In this document: positions 27,745-36,170 of the stretch, one piece after another
Numbering within the stretch: the first letter of the stretch is position 1
Layout of the letters: every line of letters starts with the position of its first letter
Notes under the pieces: model-generated
The model's input: the letters and a program-made list of their open reading frames with translations, nothing else
What the model was told of the DNA's origin: nothing
The model's database searches: none
Assembly (NCBI GenBank): GCA_003170825.1
Contig: PMYL01000049.1
Span: forward strand, 29,553-93,552
From: Acidobacteriaceae bacterium
Lineage (GTDB): Bacteria > Acidobacteriota > Terriglobia > Terriglobales > Acidobacteriaceae
Direction: 5' to 3'
DNA length: 64,000 nucleotides
Position numbers and translations under genes: made by a program

Positions 27745-27770
27745 CAGGGGAGCCTCAAGCTGCTCCCCTG
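27745..27770. terminator. Hairpin between convergent genes
   Basis: CAGGGGAGC (27745-27753) pairs perfectly with GCTCCCCTG (27762-27770) around an 8-base loop. It sits in the 297-bp gap between the fabG-like gene (+) and the S46 peptidase gene (-), close to the peptidase stop. No T-run follows on either strand, so it may stabilise the 3' end rather than act as a classic intrinsic terminator. The rest of the gap shows no gene. Confidence 0.5.
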
Positions 27771-27794
27771 ATGTTGGTGGGAAGGCGAAATGTG

Positions 27795-29873
27795 TTACTT
27801 CTTGCCTTCGAGTTCATCGGCCAGGGCGCCGGCGCCGTAGAGCTTGCGCAGGCCTTCGATCATGCCGGCCGAGTGCACCGCAACCGCGCGGTTCTTGGTG
27901 CCGTCATAGACAAAATCGCCGGCCATCGACTCGATGTTGCCGTCGAAGATGAGTCCGACGAGTTCGCCGTCGCGGTTGACGACCGGCGAGCCGGAGTTGC
28001 CGCCGATGATGTCGCCGGTTGCGACGAAGTCAAGGGGCGTGGAGAGGTCGAGTTTATCGCGGCCGGCCGCTTCCTTGGGCGTCAGGTCGAAGGGCGGCTT
28101 GTTGCTGAAGCTGGCCGCGCGGTCATAGAGCCCGTAGAAAGTGGTGAAAGGCGGGGCAATGGTGCCGTTGTAGGGATAGCCATCCACCGTGCCGTAACTC
28201 ATGCGCAGGGTGAAGGTGGCGTCGGGATAGGCGTCCTTTCCATAGACCAGGAAGCGCGCCTTGCCGAGCTTTTCGCCGGCCGGAGTCAGCACGCTGGAGA
28301 TAGTGTCGCGCATGCGGCGGGTGGTCTCGCGGACGATCGGGTCCACGCGCCGCGCGGCCACGATCATGGGATCGGTGGAAGCCGCCACGGCTGCCTCGCC
28401 GCCATCGAGCAGCGACTTGCGAACGGCCGGGTCGGCCAGCTTGGTCCCGTCCACCAGCGCATTCACGGTCGCGTCCACGTCGCCGCCCTGCAGGATGGCC
28501 TGCACATAGGCGTCGTCTTTGCCCAGCTTTTCTTGGCCCAGCTTGAGCGCGGCGGCCATGTACAGCTTTTCCGTTGCGGGAAAGACCGGAGCCGGCGACA
28601 GCATCCGGTACTTGAGCGATTCCAGGCCGGCTTCGTGGAACTGCGGCAGCCGCTCGCCATCGGGCTTCTTAATCTCCGCCACGTACTGCACGATCTGCAG
28701 GGCCAGGGTGAAAAGCTGGCTGTCGGTGCGGCGGAAGAGCTGGCCCTTAATCTCCGGCTTTACCTTCTCTTCAGCGCGGGCTATGGTGTCCCAGGCGTCG
28801 CCATAATCCTTTTGCCACTCAGGATTGGCGACCACTTTCCGGCGGAAGTCAGCCTCCTCGGCCTCCTTCTTGGCCAGGATGGCCGGGTCGGCCAGCGCCT
28901 CGGCGCGGCCAATGTAGACCTTGAGGCTGTTTTGCAGACCAAAGATCATGCTGCCCACCAGCCGCGCCTGCTCCGGTCCTTGCGCGGCAAAGGCCTGGGC
29001 CGTGGCGATGCGGCGCTGCAGGTACTCCGTTACGGCCGGCCCGATCAGGTCGCGCTGCACCAGCAACTGCGCAACCGTGTCGTCGCGCTCGGTGGAGCCG
29101 GGATGGCCGGAGATGAAGATGAGCTCACCCGGCGCGGCGCCCCTGGCACTCCACTTGAGGAAGTTATCGGTATGCAGCGGCTTGCCGTTCTCGTAGACGC
29201 GGAACAGAGCCATGTCCAGGTCGTAGCGCGGATAAGTGAAGTTATCCGGGTCGCCGCCGTAGAAGGCCGCCTGCTGCTCGGGCGCGAAGACCAGGCGCAC
29301 GTCGGTGTAAGCCTTGTACTGGTAGAGCCAGTACTCGCCGCCCTGGTAGAACGAGACCACGTCGGAGCGCAGGCCGGTCTTCTCCTTGTTCTCTTTTTCG
29401 ATGGCCGCGCGCTCGGCATCGCGAGCCTTCAGCGCCTTGGCCTGATCGGCTTGCCCCAAGGCCGCGCCCTGCACCCGCGCGGTCACGTCCTGCATGGCGA
29501 CCAGCACGTTGACTTCCAGGTCGGGAGACTTCATCTCCTGTTCAGGGGTGGCGGCATAAAAGCCGTTGAGGAGATAGTCGTGATCGGCTGAGGAGTTCTT
29601 TTGCAACTGGCCGCGCGCCACGTGATGATTGGTCAGCAGCAGGCCGTTGGGGCTGACGAACGAGCCCGAGCCACCGTCGTTAAGGCGGACGCTGGAAAGC
29701 CGCAGATGGTCGAGCCAGGCCTGCGTGGGTGTAAAGCCATATTTGGCCTTGAGCAGTTTCAATGGCGGGTTGTCAAAGGTCCACATGCCTTCTTCGGCGT
29801 GAATCACAGGCGCCGCGGCCAGCAGAAGCGCGGCCGGGAGCAGAAAAGCGGAGCGAAGGGTGCGATCGAACAT
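27795..29873 (-). CDS. S46-family dipeptidyl peptidase (DPP7/DPP11-like)
   Basis: This 692-residue secreted serine peptidase has a signal peptide (LLPAALLLAAAPVIHA), then GMWTFDNPP, the usual start of mature S46 enzymes. Catalytic H84 lies in LTNHHVARG and S627 in GNSGSPVVN; LIFDGNIESMAGDFVYD near the end is a family block. S46 enzymes release dipeptides from peptide N termini in the periplasm and support growth on protein. The start is ATG 29873, behind TGAGGAATCCC; an upstream in-frame ATG at 29885 overlaps the preceding gene and has no ribosome-binding site. The Ig-like lipoprotein gene ends just upstream on the same strand, so the pair may be co-transcribed. P1 specificity cannot be read with confidence. 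Confidence 0.92.
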   Translation of the reverse strand: MFDRTLRSAFLLPAALLLAAAPVIHAEEGMWTFDNPPLKLLKAKYGFTPTQAWLDHLRLSSVRLNDGGSGSFVSPNGLLLTNHHVARGQLQKNSSADHDYLLNGFYAATPEQEMKSPDLEVNVLVAMQDVTARVQGAALGQADQAKALKARDAERAAIEKENKEKTGLRSDVVSFYQGGEYWLYQYKAYTDVRLVFAPEQQAAFYGGDPDNFTYPRYDLDMALFRVYENGKPLHTDNFLKWSARGAAPGELIFISGHPGSTERDDTVAQLLVQRDLIGPAVTEYLQRRIATAQAFAAQGPEQARLVGSMIFGLQNSLKVYIGRAEALADPAILAKKEAEEADFRRKVVANPEWQKDYGDAWDTIARAEEKVKPEIKGQLFRRTDSQLFTLALQIVQYVAEIKKPDGERLPQFHEAGLESLKYRMLSPAPVFPATEKLYMAAALKLGQEKLGKDDAYVQAILQGGDVDATVNALVDGTKLADPAVRKSLLDGGEAAVAASTDPMIVAARRVDPIVRETTRRMRDTISSVLTPAGEKLGKARFLVYGKDAYPDATFTLRMSYGTVDGYPYNGTIAPPFTTFYGLYDRAASFSNKPPFDLTPKEAAGRDKLDLSTPLDFVATGDIIGGNSGSPVVNRDGELVGLIFDGNIESMAGDFVYDGTKNRAVAVHSAGMIEGLRKLYGAGALADELEGKK

Positions 29874-29881
29874 GGGATTCC

Positions 29882-30553
29882 TCATTGGGTGACGGTATAG
29901 CTGAGTGCGCTTGAAGTGCTCGCGGCATAGGTGCTCGACCCGCCGTAGGTCGCCGTCAGCGAATATGTTCCGGCTGTCGGAAACGAAGTGGTAAGCGTGG
30001 CGGTCCCAGAGCTCAAGGCTCCGGTCCCGAGCGAGGTTGTTCCCTGGTAGAAGGTCACTGTGCCGGTGGCGGAAGAGGACACGACCGTGGCCGTCAAGGT
30101 AATGGTGCTGCTTGTGGTGGGCGCGGCAGGGGATGCCGTGAGCGTAGTGGTGGTGGCCGTAAGGGTGGCGACAGTGATCGAGACCGCGCTCGAAGTGCTC
30201 GTGGCATAGGTGCTGTCTCCGCTGTAGGCCGCAGTGATCGAGTACGTTCCGGTGGTGCTGAACGAGGTCGACAGGGTCGCCGTTCCCGAAGTCAGCGTTC
30301 CGGTTCCGAGCGAGGTTGTGCCGCTATAAAACGTGACAGTTCCCGTGCCCGCGGGGGGGGAAACTGTAGCCGTCAGAGTGACGCTCGCGCCCACCGCCGG
30401 CGTGGTCGTGGATGCCGTGAGCGTGGTGGTGGAAGCGGTCGTGCCGGTAGACCCCGGCGCCTGCCAGAAGTCGCCGCAACCAGCCAGGAGCGGCGCCACT
30501 GCAAGCGTCAGCAGCATAAGAGCCATTCCGGTGCAATCGGGTTTGTTATTCAT
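29882..30553 (-). CDS. Ig-like repeat lipoprotein
   Basis: This 223-residue lipoprotein has a lipobox LLAGC after a hydrophobic stretch and two tandem Ig-like (Big_5/bacterial Ig-like repeat) domains of about 85 residues. Each contains TGTVTFY-GTTSLGTG followed by TGTYS-TA-Y-G-STYA. The two DNA repeats are closely similar, which suggests recent duplication. The start ATG 30553 follows AGAGGAGA; an in-frame upstream ATG lacks such a site. The composition is very rich in Thr and Ser. Such proteins are usually surface adhesins or spacers; this one has no other domain. It precedes the S46 peptidase gene by a few bases. Confidence 0.8.
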   Translation of the reverse strand: MNNKPDCTGMALMLLTLAVAPLLAGCGDFWQAPGSTGTTASTTTLTASTTTPAVGASVTLTATVSPPAGTGTVTFYSGTTSLGTGTLTSGTATLSTSFSTTGTYSITAAYSGDSTYATSTSSAVSITVATLTATTTTLTASPAAPTTSSTITLTATVVSSSATGTVTFYQGTTSLGTGALSSGTATLTTSFPTAGTYSLTATYGGSSTYAASTSSALSYTVTQ

Positions 30554-30652
30554 CGAGTCTCCTCTTTGTTGTGTCAAAAATATGGATGAGAGAAAGTATT
30601 GCCAGGAGCGGCGCCCAATGGATTGACGCCAACCGCGCCAGCTCCGCTCAAG

Positions 30653-32584
30653 CTACAGTTTCGGCATCACCAGCACTTCCACGCCGCTGGCCGCGTCTTT
30701 CTGGCGGAACAACTGCTCGGTGGCTTTCTGAAAATCCTCCGGTTTGGCATTGGGAATGTCGGTGAAGGTCTGCGGGTTGCGGTCGGTCAGCGGGAACCAG
30801 GAGCTTTGCACCTGGACCATAATGCGGTGGCCGCGGCGGAAGGTGTGGAAGAGATCGGGCATCGTGAAGTCGATCTCGGTCTCCTTGCCCGGCGTCAGCG
30901 GCTCGGGCTTCTCCCAACTGCTACGGAACTTGGCGCGGAAGGGTTCGCCGCGCAGCAGTTGCTGGTAGCCGCCCATGTGCAGCGGCGGCGCGTCCAGGAT
31001 GCGCTTGTTGCCGTGCGAGGCGTCTTCCGGGTCGGGGTAGTCCTCCGGATAGACGTCGATCAGCTTCACATCGAAGTCGGAGTCCGTGCCGGAACTGGCG
31101 ACTTTCAGTTTGGGCGAGATGGGGCCGGCGATGGTCACGTCCTCTTCCAGCGCCTCGGTCTGGTAGACCAGCACGTCGGGCCGGTAACTGGCGAAGCGCT
31201 GGTCGTCCACCATGTAGCGCTGGGGCACGGTGTCGGTGGTGTAGCCCACAAAGGGCACGGGATGGGCCGGGTCGCTGACGTACTCGTCGACCCCGTCTGG
31301 GCCCTTGGTTTCAGCAGGCGGCTCGAAGCTGAGCTTGCCGCCGGCGTGGAAGTAGAGGGTTTTGGCCGTGGCGGCCTTGGGCGGCCAGGCGTCAAAACTC
31401 CGCCAAACGTTGGTTCCGGTCTCAAAGACCACTGCCTTGGGCTGCGCCGCGCCCTTGCCCTTGAGGTAATGCTCGAAGAAAGGGAATTGGATGTTGGCGC
31501 GGAAGGTTTCGCCGGTCTTGGCGTTGAACTGCACATCGCCCAGATGGTTGCCGTCGCCGCGCGCCCAGCCGCCGTGGACCCAGGGGCCTTCGACCAGCGT
31601 GGTGGGTGTCTCGGGGTTGAATTTGTTGATGGCGTAGAAGGTGCGGTAGGGTCCGCTGAGGTCTTCGGCGTCATACCAGCCGCCCACCACCAGCACGGCG
31701 CAGTGCACGTTCTTCATGTGGCGCGACAGGTCGCGCTCCTGCCAGTAGGCGTCATAGGTCGAGTGCTTGGCCTGGTCGTTGAAGAGCCAGTTGGAGCCTT
31801 TCAGGTAGAGCTTGTCGAGGTTGGCGATATTGCCGGCCTGGAGATAGAACTTGTAGCTGTCCGGGGTGCCGAAGTCGAAGCCGACGGTAGGCTTGGGGGA
31901 CTCCGGGTTCCGGTTGGGCTTGAAGAAGGCATAGAAGCCGAAGTTGGCCGAGAGCATGAAGGCGCCGCCATGGTAGGAGTCGTCGCCCAGGAAGAGGTCG
32001 GTCATGGGCGCCTGGGGGCTGGCGGCAACAAGGGCCGGATGCGAATCGATGATCGAGGCCGAGGTATAGAACCCTGGGTAGGAGATGCCCCAGATGCCCA
32101 CCTTGCCGTTGTTGTTGGCGACGTGCTTGAGCAGAAACTCGATGGTGTCGGAGGTGTCGGAGGCGTCGTCCACGTCCTGGGGGGACTTTTTCTCGTCGAT
32201 GTGGGGGCGCATCTCGGCAAAATCGCCTTCGCTCATCCAGCGCCCGCGCACGTCCTGGTAGACGAAGATGTAGCCGCCCTTCTCGAACTCCTCCGAGGGG
32301 CCAAGGCGCTTCGGGTACTGGTCCTCGCCGTAGGGGCCGACGCTGTACGGGGTGCGGTCCATCAGGAACGGGTAAGGGCCGCCGGCGGCGTCCTTGGGCA
32401 CATAGACCGCGGTGAACAGCCGTTTGCCGTCGCGCATGGGGATGCGGAACTCGTACTTTGTGTAGTGAGCGCGGACGAAGTCCTCTTTGGGGGCCTCGGG
32501 CGCGGGCTGCTGGGCGCGGACCACGGTGAACGCAAGGGCGAGAACGGCCAGAATGGCGAAGAGGAGGCGGCGCGGTTTGGGCAT
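30653..32584 (-). CDS. CocE/NonD-family X-Pro dipeptidyl-peptidase-like hydrolase
   Basis: This 643-residue secreted alpha/beta-hydrolase carries the S15/CocE nucleophile motif GIWGISYPGF, a preceding RGRWMSEGDF block and a C-terminal jelly-roll domain (QVQSSWFPLTDRNPQTF). A signal peptide (LLFAILAVLALAFTVVRAQ) places it in the periplasm or outside. Members cleave after Xaa-Pro or hydrolyse cocaine-type esters and beta-lactam esters; the natural substrate cannot be told. ATG 32584 is chosen; TTG 32593 has better spacing from the AGGAG site and is a real alternative. The gene is divergent from the glutamine synthetase gene across about 250 bases. Confidence 0.88.
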   Translation of the reverse strand: MPKPRRLLFAILAVLALAFTVVRAQQPAPEAPKEDFVRAHYTKYEFRIPMRDGKRLFTAVYVPKDAAGGPYPFLMDRTPYSVGPYGEDQYPKRLGPSEEFEKGGYIFVYQDVRGRWMSEGDFAEMRPHIDEKKSPQDVDDASDTSDTIEFLLKHVANNNGKVGIWGISYPGFYTSASIIDSHPALVAASPQAPMTDLFLGDDSYHGGAFMLSANFGFYAFFKPNRNPESPKPTVGFDFGTPDSYKFYLQAGNIANLDKLYLKGSNWLFNDQAKHSTYDAYWQERDLSRHMKNVHCAVLVVGGWYDAEDLSGPYRTFYAINKFNPETPTTLVEGPWVHGGWARGDGNHLGDVQFNAKTGETFRANIQFPFFEHYLKGKGAAQPKAVVFETGTNVWRSFDAWPPKAATAKTLYFHAGGKLSFEPPAETKGPDGVDEYVSDPAHPVPFVGYTTDTVPQRYMVDDQRFASYRPDVLVYQTEALEEDVTIAGPISPKLKVASSGTDSDFDVKLIDVYPEDYPDPEDASHGNKRILDAPPLHMGGYQQLLRGEPFRAKFRSSWEKPEPLTPGKETEIDFTMPDLFHTFRRGHRIMVQVQSSWFPLTDRNPQTFTDIPNAKPEDFQKATEQLFRQKDAASGVEVLVMPKL

Positions 32585-32840
32585 CGGGTACAAAAATCTC
32601 CTGAGCAACAAGAGTACTCCAGAGAGGGGTCCGGTTGGCAGGGTTCAGCGGCCGGAGATGAGTCCTCAGTCTCAAACGGGAGGCAGTTCTGCCCCATTCT
32701 TCCACAGTTTTGCATCCCAATCTTTATGATTTTCTTATACGCGGAGGGTCTGGCCGCGTTAACCTATAGCCACAAGTCCACAATCAGCCGCCGGCGTACC
32801 TAACGCTGGGGCTGTACCTTTTTCCGCCAAAAGGAGATAC

Positions 32841-34271
32841 ATGTCTACTGACTACCGCAATTTTCTTGCCCTCTCGTATGAGGAGCTGGAAGAGCTCAAC
32901 CTGCAAGCCAAGGCTGATCGCGCCAACCGCGTTGCGGCCGGCGAGATTCGCGAAAAGCGGTTGAAGTACCTGACCGACGAGAAGCGGATCAAGGCCGTGA
33001 CCGTGCTGTTCTCTGACCTCGAAGGCCGCCTGCACCTGCTCGACTACGACAAGAAGTTTCTGTTAGGCTCTTACGAAAACCTCACCTTCGATGGCTCGTC
33101 AATTCGCGGCTTTACGGCGCAGAAGGAGAGCGATCTGCGCCTGGGCATTGACTGGGCCTCCTTTTACTGGGTTCCCGCCGACGTTTTCGGCACCGGCAAG
33201 GTACTGGTCTTCGGCAACGTCATTGACAAGGACGGGACCGCCTACTCGGGCGATCTGCGCGGGGTGCTCAAGGGCTACGCCGACAAGCTGCACAAGGAGC
33301 ACGGCTACACGCTGAACGCCGCCACCGAGATCGAGGGCTTTCTCTTTGCGGGTAAGGACGCCGAGCAGCGCTACCACGAGACCGGCAAGTTCGAGTTCAT
33401 CTCCTCCGGCGGGTACTATCACTCGCTGCCGCTGGATCCGCTGCGGCAGTTCATTGACACCTCGGCTGAGGTGCAGCGGGCCATGGGCTTCCAGAACGAG
33501 AAGGACCACCCCGAAGTCGCGCCCAGCCAGTATGAGATCAACTACGGTTACTCCGAGGCGGTTGGCGCGGCAGACCAGATTCAGCTCTACAAGCTGCTCA
33601 CCCGCCAGATTGCCAGCAACATGGGCTACACGGCCTGCTACCTGCCCAAGCCCATCGTGGGCGTCAACGGCAGCGGCATGCATACCAACGTTTCGGTCGC
33701 GAAGGGCAAGACCAACCTCTTCTGGGACGAAAAGGGCGAAGAGCAGCTCTCCACCTTTGGCTGGAACTTCCTTGATCGCATCCTGACCCATGCGTTGGAC
33801 CTTTGCCTGGTTTTCAACTCGAGCGTGAACGCCTATCGCCGGCTTGACCCGCACTTCGAGGCACCCAACCAGATCCGGGCCTCGGCCGTCGATCGCGGCG
33901 CCATGGTCCGGGTGCCCATTGGCAATCACCGCTCCATGCGCACCGAAGTCAGGGCCGTGGCGCCGGACGCCAACCCGTACCTGTCGCTCTACGGCATCTT
34001 CAAGACCGGTATCGACGGTGATATCTCCAAGGCGGAGAATCTCCGCGCCGGCGGGCGCTATCTGCCGGACAACATTCAGAAGGCGATCGACGACTTCCAG
34101 TCGTCGGCCTGGATCGCCAAGATTCTGGGCTCCGACGTGCAGGGCCGCTATGCCGAGTTGAAGCAGGCCGCGGCCAACCGCAGCCCGCGCGAGCTGGGAA
34201 CCATTGTCAAGGGCTCCGAGGTACAGTTCCACCACGCGGTCTATAACCAGTCGCTCTGGAATCTGTTCTAG
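32841..34271 (+). CDS. glnA: Glutamine synthetase, type I family
   Basis: This 476-residue protein follows the GS-I plan: an N-terminal beta-grasp part with FDGSSIRGF, ATEIEGFLF with metal-ligand glutamates, DHPEVAPSQYEI, the NGSGMHTN block and the glutamate-binding RRLDPHFEAPNQI region. It joins ammonia to glutamate with ATP. The usual NGSGMHCHQS reads NGSGMHTNVS, so the second His of that block is replaced. GRYLPDN near residue 408 could be a remnant of the adenylylation site. A strong AAGGAG (32831-32836) precedes ATG 32841, and a terminator hairpin follows. The changed block leaves room for a gamma-glutamyl-amine ligase role, though GS is more likely. Confidence 0.85.
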   Translation: MSTDYRNFLALSYEELEELNLQAKADRANRVAAGEIREKRLKYLTDEKRIKAVTVLFSDLEGRLHLLDYDKKFLLGSYENLTFDGSSIRGFTAQKESDLRLGIDWASFYWVPADVFGTGKVLVFGNVIDKDGTAYSGDLRGVLKGYADKLHKEHGYTLNAATEIEGFLFAGKDAEQRYHETGKFEFISSGGYYHSLPLDPLRQFIDTSAEVQRAMGFQNEKDHPEVAPSQYEINYGYSEAVGAADQIQLYKLLTRQIASNMGYTACYLPKPIVGVNGSGMHTNVSVAKGKTNLFWDEKGEEQLSTFGWNFLDRILTHALDLCLVFNSSVNAYRRLDPHFEAPNQIRASAVDRGAMVRVPIGNHRSMRTEVRAVAPDANPYLSLYGIFKTGIDGDISKAENLRAGGRYLPDNIQKAIDDFQSSAWIAKILGSDVQGRYAELKQAAANRSPRELGTIVKGSEVQFHHAVYNQSLWNLF

Positions 34272-34318
34272 AGCGAAAACTTTGGGACTCCAGTTTCGAG
34301 GCAAAATACAAAACAAGG

Positions 34319-34349
34319 GCGGCGTGGCCAGAGATGGCGCGCCGCTTTT
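34319..34349 (+). terminator. Intrinsic terminator after glnA
   Basis: GCGGCG (34319-34324) pairs with CGCCGC (34340-34345) and TTTT follows directly. It lies about 50 bases past the glutamine synthetase stop. Confidence 0.6.
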
Positions 34350-34373
34350 GTATCATTGAGCGACGGGAACACA

Positions 34374-34430
34374 ATGCCACTGAAGCCCATCAAGACTGAG
34401 GCCGACCACGAGGCCGCTCTGTGCGAAATT
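34374..34430 (+). pseudogene. HigA-type antitoxin, N-terminal fragment
   Basis: ATG 34374 opens a frame reading MPLKPIKTEADHEAALCEI, which matches the first 19 residues typical of HigA-like antitoxins (MxIKPIRTEADYEAALxEI). The similarity then stops, and the frame runs into the 3' end of the arabinofuranosidase gene and ends at 34484. No HTH domain and no HigB toxin gene are present nearby. It is probably the leftover of a toxin-antitoxin module cut by a rearrangement that placed the arabinose genes here. Confidence 0.5.
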
Positions 34431-34434
34431 GTAA

Positions 34435-36096
34435 CTAACTCAACTGCGCCTCAATCTTCACCACCGAAGCGGGCGGGAAGGTGAAGCTGAGCGAACTGGA
34501 GTGCAGGCCGACCTCGGCGGCGCGGGTCTTCACCTGGTCCGGTTGGTCGAGGGTGTTGTGGGCATGGATGTCGCTCCCGGTCACGACCCAGGCTTTGGCG
34601 CTGGCCGCTTTTGCGCCGCGCAGGACGATTTCGGCCTCGCGCGGCTGGCTTACGTCGGGGTTGACCGCGGTGAGGATCAGCGTCTTGCCCTTGAGCGAGG
34701 CCGATCCCTTCAGTCCCCAGAAGCTGGCCGGCTTGCCGTCGCGGTCGTAGCGGACCTCGGGGGCTGAGAATTCGGCGCGCACGGCTGTTCCGCCCTGGTG
34801 CGCGGCGTACATCTCGAACACGTTGAAGACCGGCGTGGTGGCGAACTTGTCGCCATGGGTAAGGAAGAGCGAGTTGAGGCAGTTGACCAGTTGGGCGCAG
34901 GCGGCCATGCCCACCTTGTCGGCGTTCCGGTTGAAGATATCCAGCGTGAGGCCGGTCATGACGGCGTCGCGGACGGTGATCATCTGGCCGAGCAATTGTT
35001 CCGGCGCATTTTCGGTGCCGGGGTGGTACCAGGGGCCGTACTCGTCTACGACCAGCTTTACCTTGTGGCCCAGGTCGAACTCGCCAAGCGCGGTCCAGTG
35101 ATCGAGGATGATGCCCTCGATGTGGTCTGACTCCCTGCACAGCTCGTACCAGTCTTGGGACGAGAATTTGAGAGCGTCGCCCTTGCCGGCGTCCCAGTCC
35201 TGGGTCTTGCCGCGGGAGAGATTCCACGCATAGTGATGGACACTCAGTCCCCAGACGCCGTGCATGTCGTGGCTGGGCTGGCCGTGACAGAGTTTATTGA
35301 AGAAGCCGCGGGTCCAGGCCTGCTCGCCGCTGTTGGGGCCGGAGGCCACAAAGCGCAGATTCACGCCATAGCTGGGAACCCAGGTGGTGTAACGCTTGAA
35401 CTCGATGGCGTAGTCCTCGGGATCGAAGTTGCCGCCGCAGCCCCAGCTCTCGTTGCCCACGCCCCAGTAGCGCACGTTATACGGGTCCGGAGAGCCGTCA
35501 GCCTCGCGCGTCTCGGCCAGCGTGGTTGTGCCGCGCGGCGAGTTGCAGTACTCGACCCAGTGGTCGAAGTCGAGCGGCGTCAGGCTGCGCACATTGGCGG
35601 CGATGTAAGGCTCGGCGCCGCAGAGCTTGCAGAAGCGCACGAAGTCATCGGTGCCGAACTCGTTCGATTCGTAGACCTGCGGGAGATTCTGTTTCCTCTG
35701 TGCCTCGGTGAAGTTATCGGTCCAGAAGTTGGTGCGGCGCGGCCGTTTGGAGCGCGGGCCGATGCCGTCACGCCAGTCGTAGCTGTCGGCAAAGCAGCCG
35801 CCCGGCCAGCGCACCACCGGGGCCTTGATGGCGCGCATCTTGTCAATGAGCGCCGAGCGCAAGCCTTGTTGGTTGGGGATCTTCGAGTTTTCGCCAACAT
35901 AGATGCCGTCGTAGATCACCGAGCCCAGGTGCTCGGTAAAGTGCCCGTAGATTTCGGGAGCGATGGTGGCGATGGGTTCGTCCACCAGGATTTCAATGTG
36001 GCTGTCCGCCTGCTGGGCCAGCGCTGCTCTCCGGCCAAAGACCATGGCTGCCGCCGTGGATGCCGCAGCCGCTTTCAAAAAATCTCGCCGTTCCAT
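34435..36096 (-). CDS. GH51 alpha-L-arabinofuranosidase, Tat-exported
   Basis: This 553-residue protein starts with a twin-arginine signal (MERRDFLKAAAASTAAAMVF, cleaved near ALAQQ). The GH51 barrel follows: YGHFTEHLG near the N terminus, acid/base Glu in GVGNESWGCGG and nucleophile Glu in VVDEYGPW. It removes arabinofuranosyl side chains from arabinan or arabinoxylan outside the cytoplasm. ATG 36096 is chosen because CAAGGAGCG lies just upstream and the Tat signal begins there; the open frame extends further but into non-coding sequence. It follows ribulokinase on the same strand after 74 bases, a sensible arabinose-use pair. The catalytic call is firm. Confidence 0.92.
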   Translation of the reverse strand: MERRDFLKAAAASTAAAMVFGRRAALAQQADSHIEILVDEPIATIAPEIYGHFTEHLGSVIYDGIYVGENSKIPNQQGLRSALIDKMRAIKAPVVRWPGGCFADSYDWRDGIGPRSKRPRRTNFWTDNFTEAQRKQNLPQVYESNEFGTDDFVRFCKLCGAEPYIAANVRSLTPLDFDHWVEYCNSPRGTTTLAETREADGSPDPYNVRYWGVGNESWGCGGNFDPEDYAIEFKRYTTWVPSYGVNLRFVASGPNSGEQAWTRGFFNKLCHGQPSHDMHGVWGLSVHHYAWNLSRGKTQDWDAGKGDALKFSSQDWYELCRESDHIEGIILDHWTALGEFDLGHKVKLVVDEYGPWYHPGTENAPEQLLGQMITVRDAVMTGLTLDIFNRNADKVGMAACAQLVNCLNSLFLTHGDKFATTPVFNVFEMYAAHQGGTAVRAEFSAPEVRYDRDGKPASFWGLKGSASLKGKTLILTAVNPDVSQPREAEIVLRGAKAASAKAWVVTGSDIHAHNTLDQPDQVKTRAAEVGLHSSSLSFTFPPASVVKIEAQLS

Positions 36097-36170
36097 ACAT
36101 TCGCTCCTTGGTGATGGATGAATCTTTGTCGTATCCGAAATATGTATTCGAGCCGGCCGGTTGATTGGTC

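Noticed and set aside
27771..29591. Long plus-strand frame (606 codons) opposite the S46 peptidase
   Set aside because: It mirrors the codon structure of the peptidase on the other strand, has no family motif, and the peptidase has a full catalytic set and signal peptide.
30599..32803. Long plus-strand frame (734 codons) opposite the CocE-like gene
   Set aside because: It is a shadow of high-GC codon use; the composition is Gly/Val/Ala-rich without domains, while the minus-strand gene has the S15 motif.
35155..36114. Plus-strand frame opposite the arabinofuranosidase
   Set aside because: No recognisable domain; the opposite strand encodes a complete GH51 enzyme with a Tat signal.
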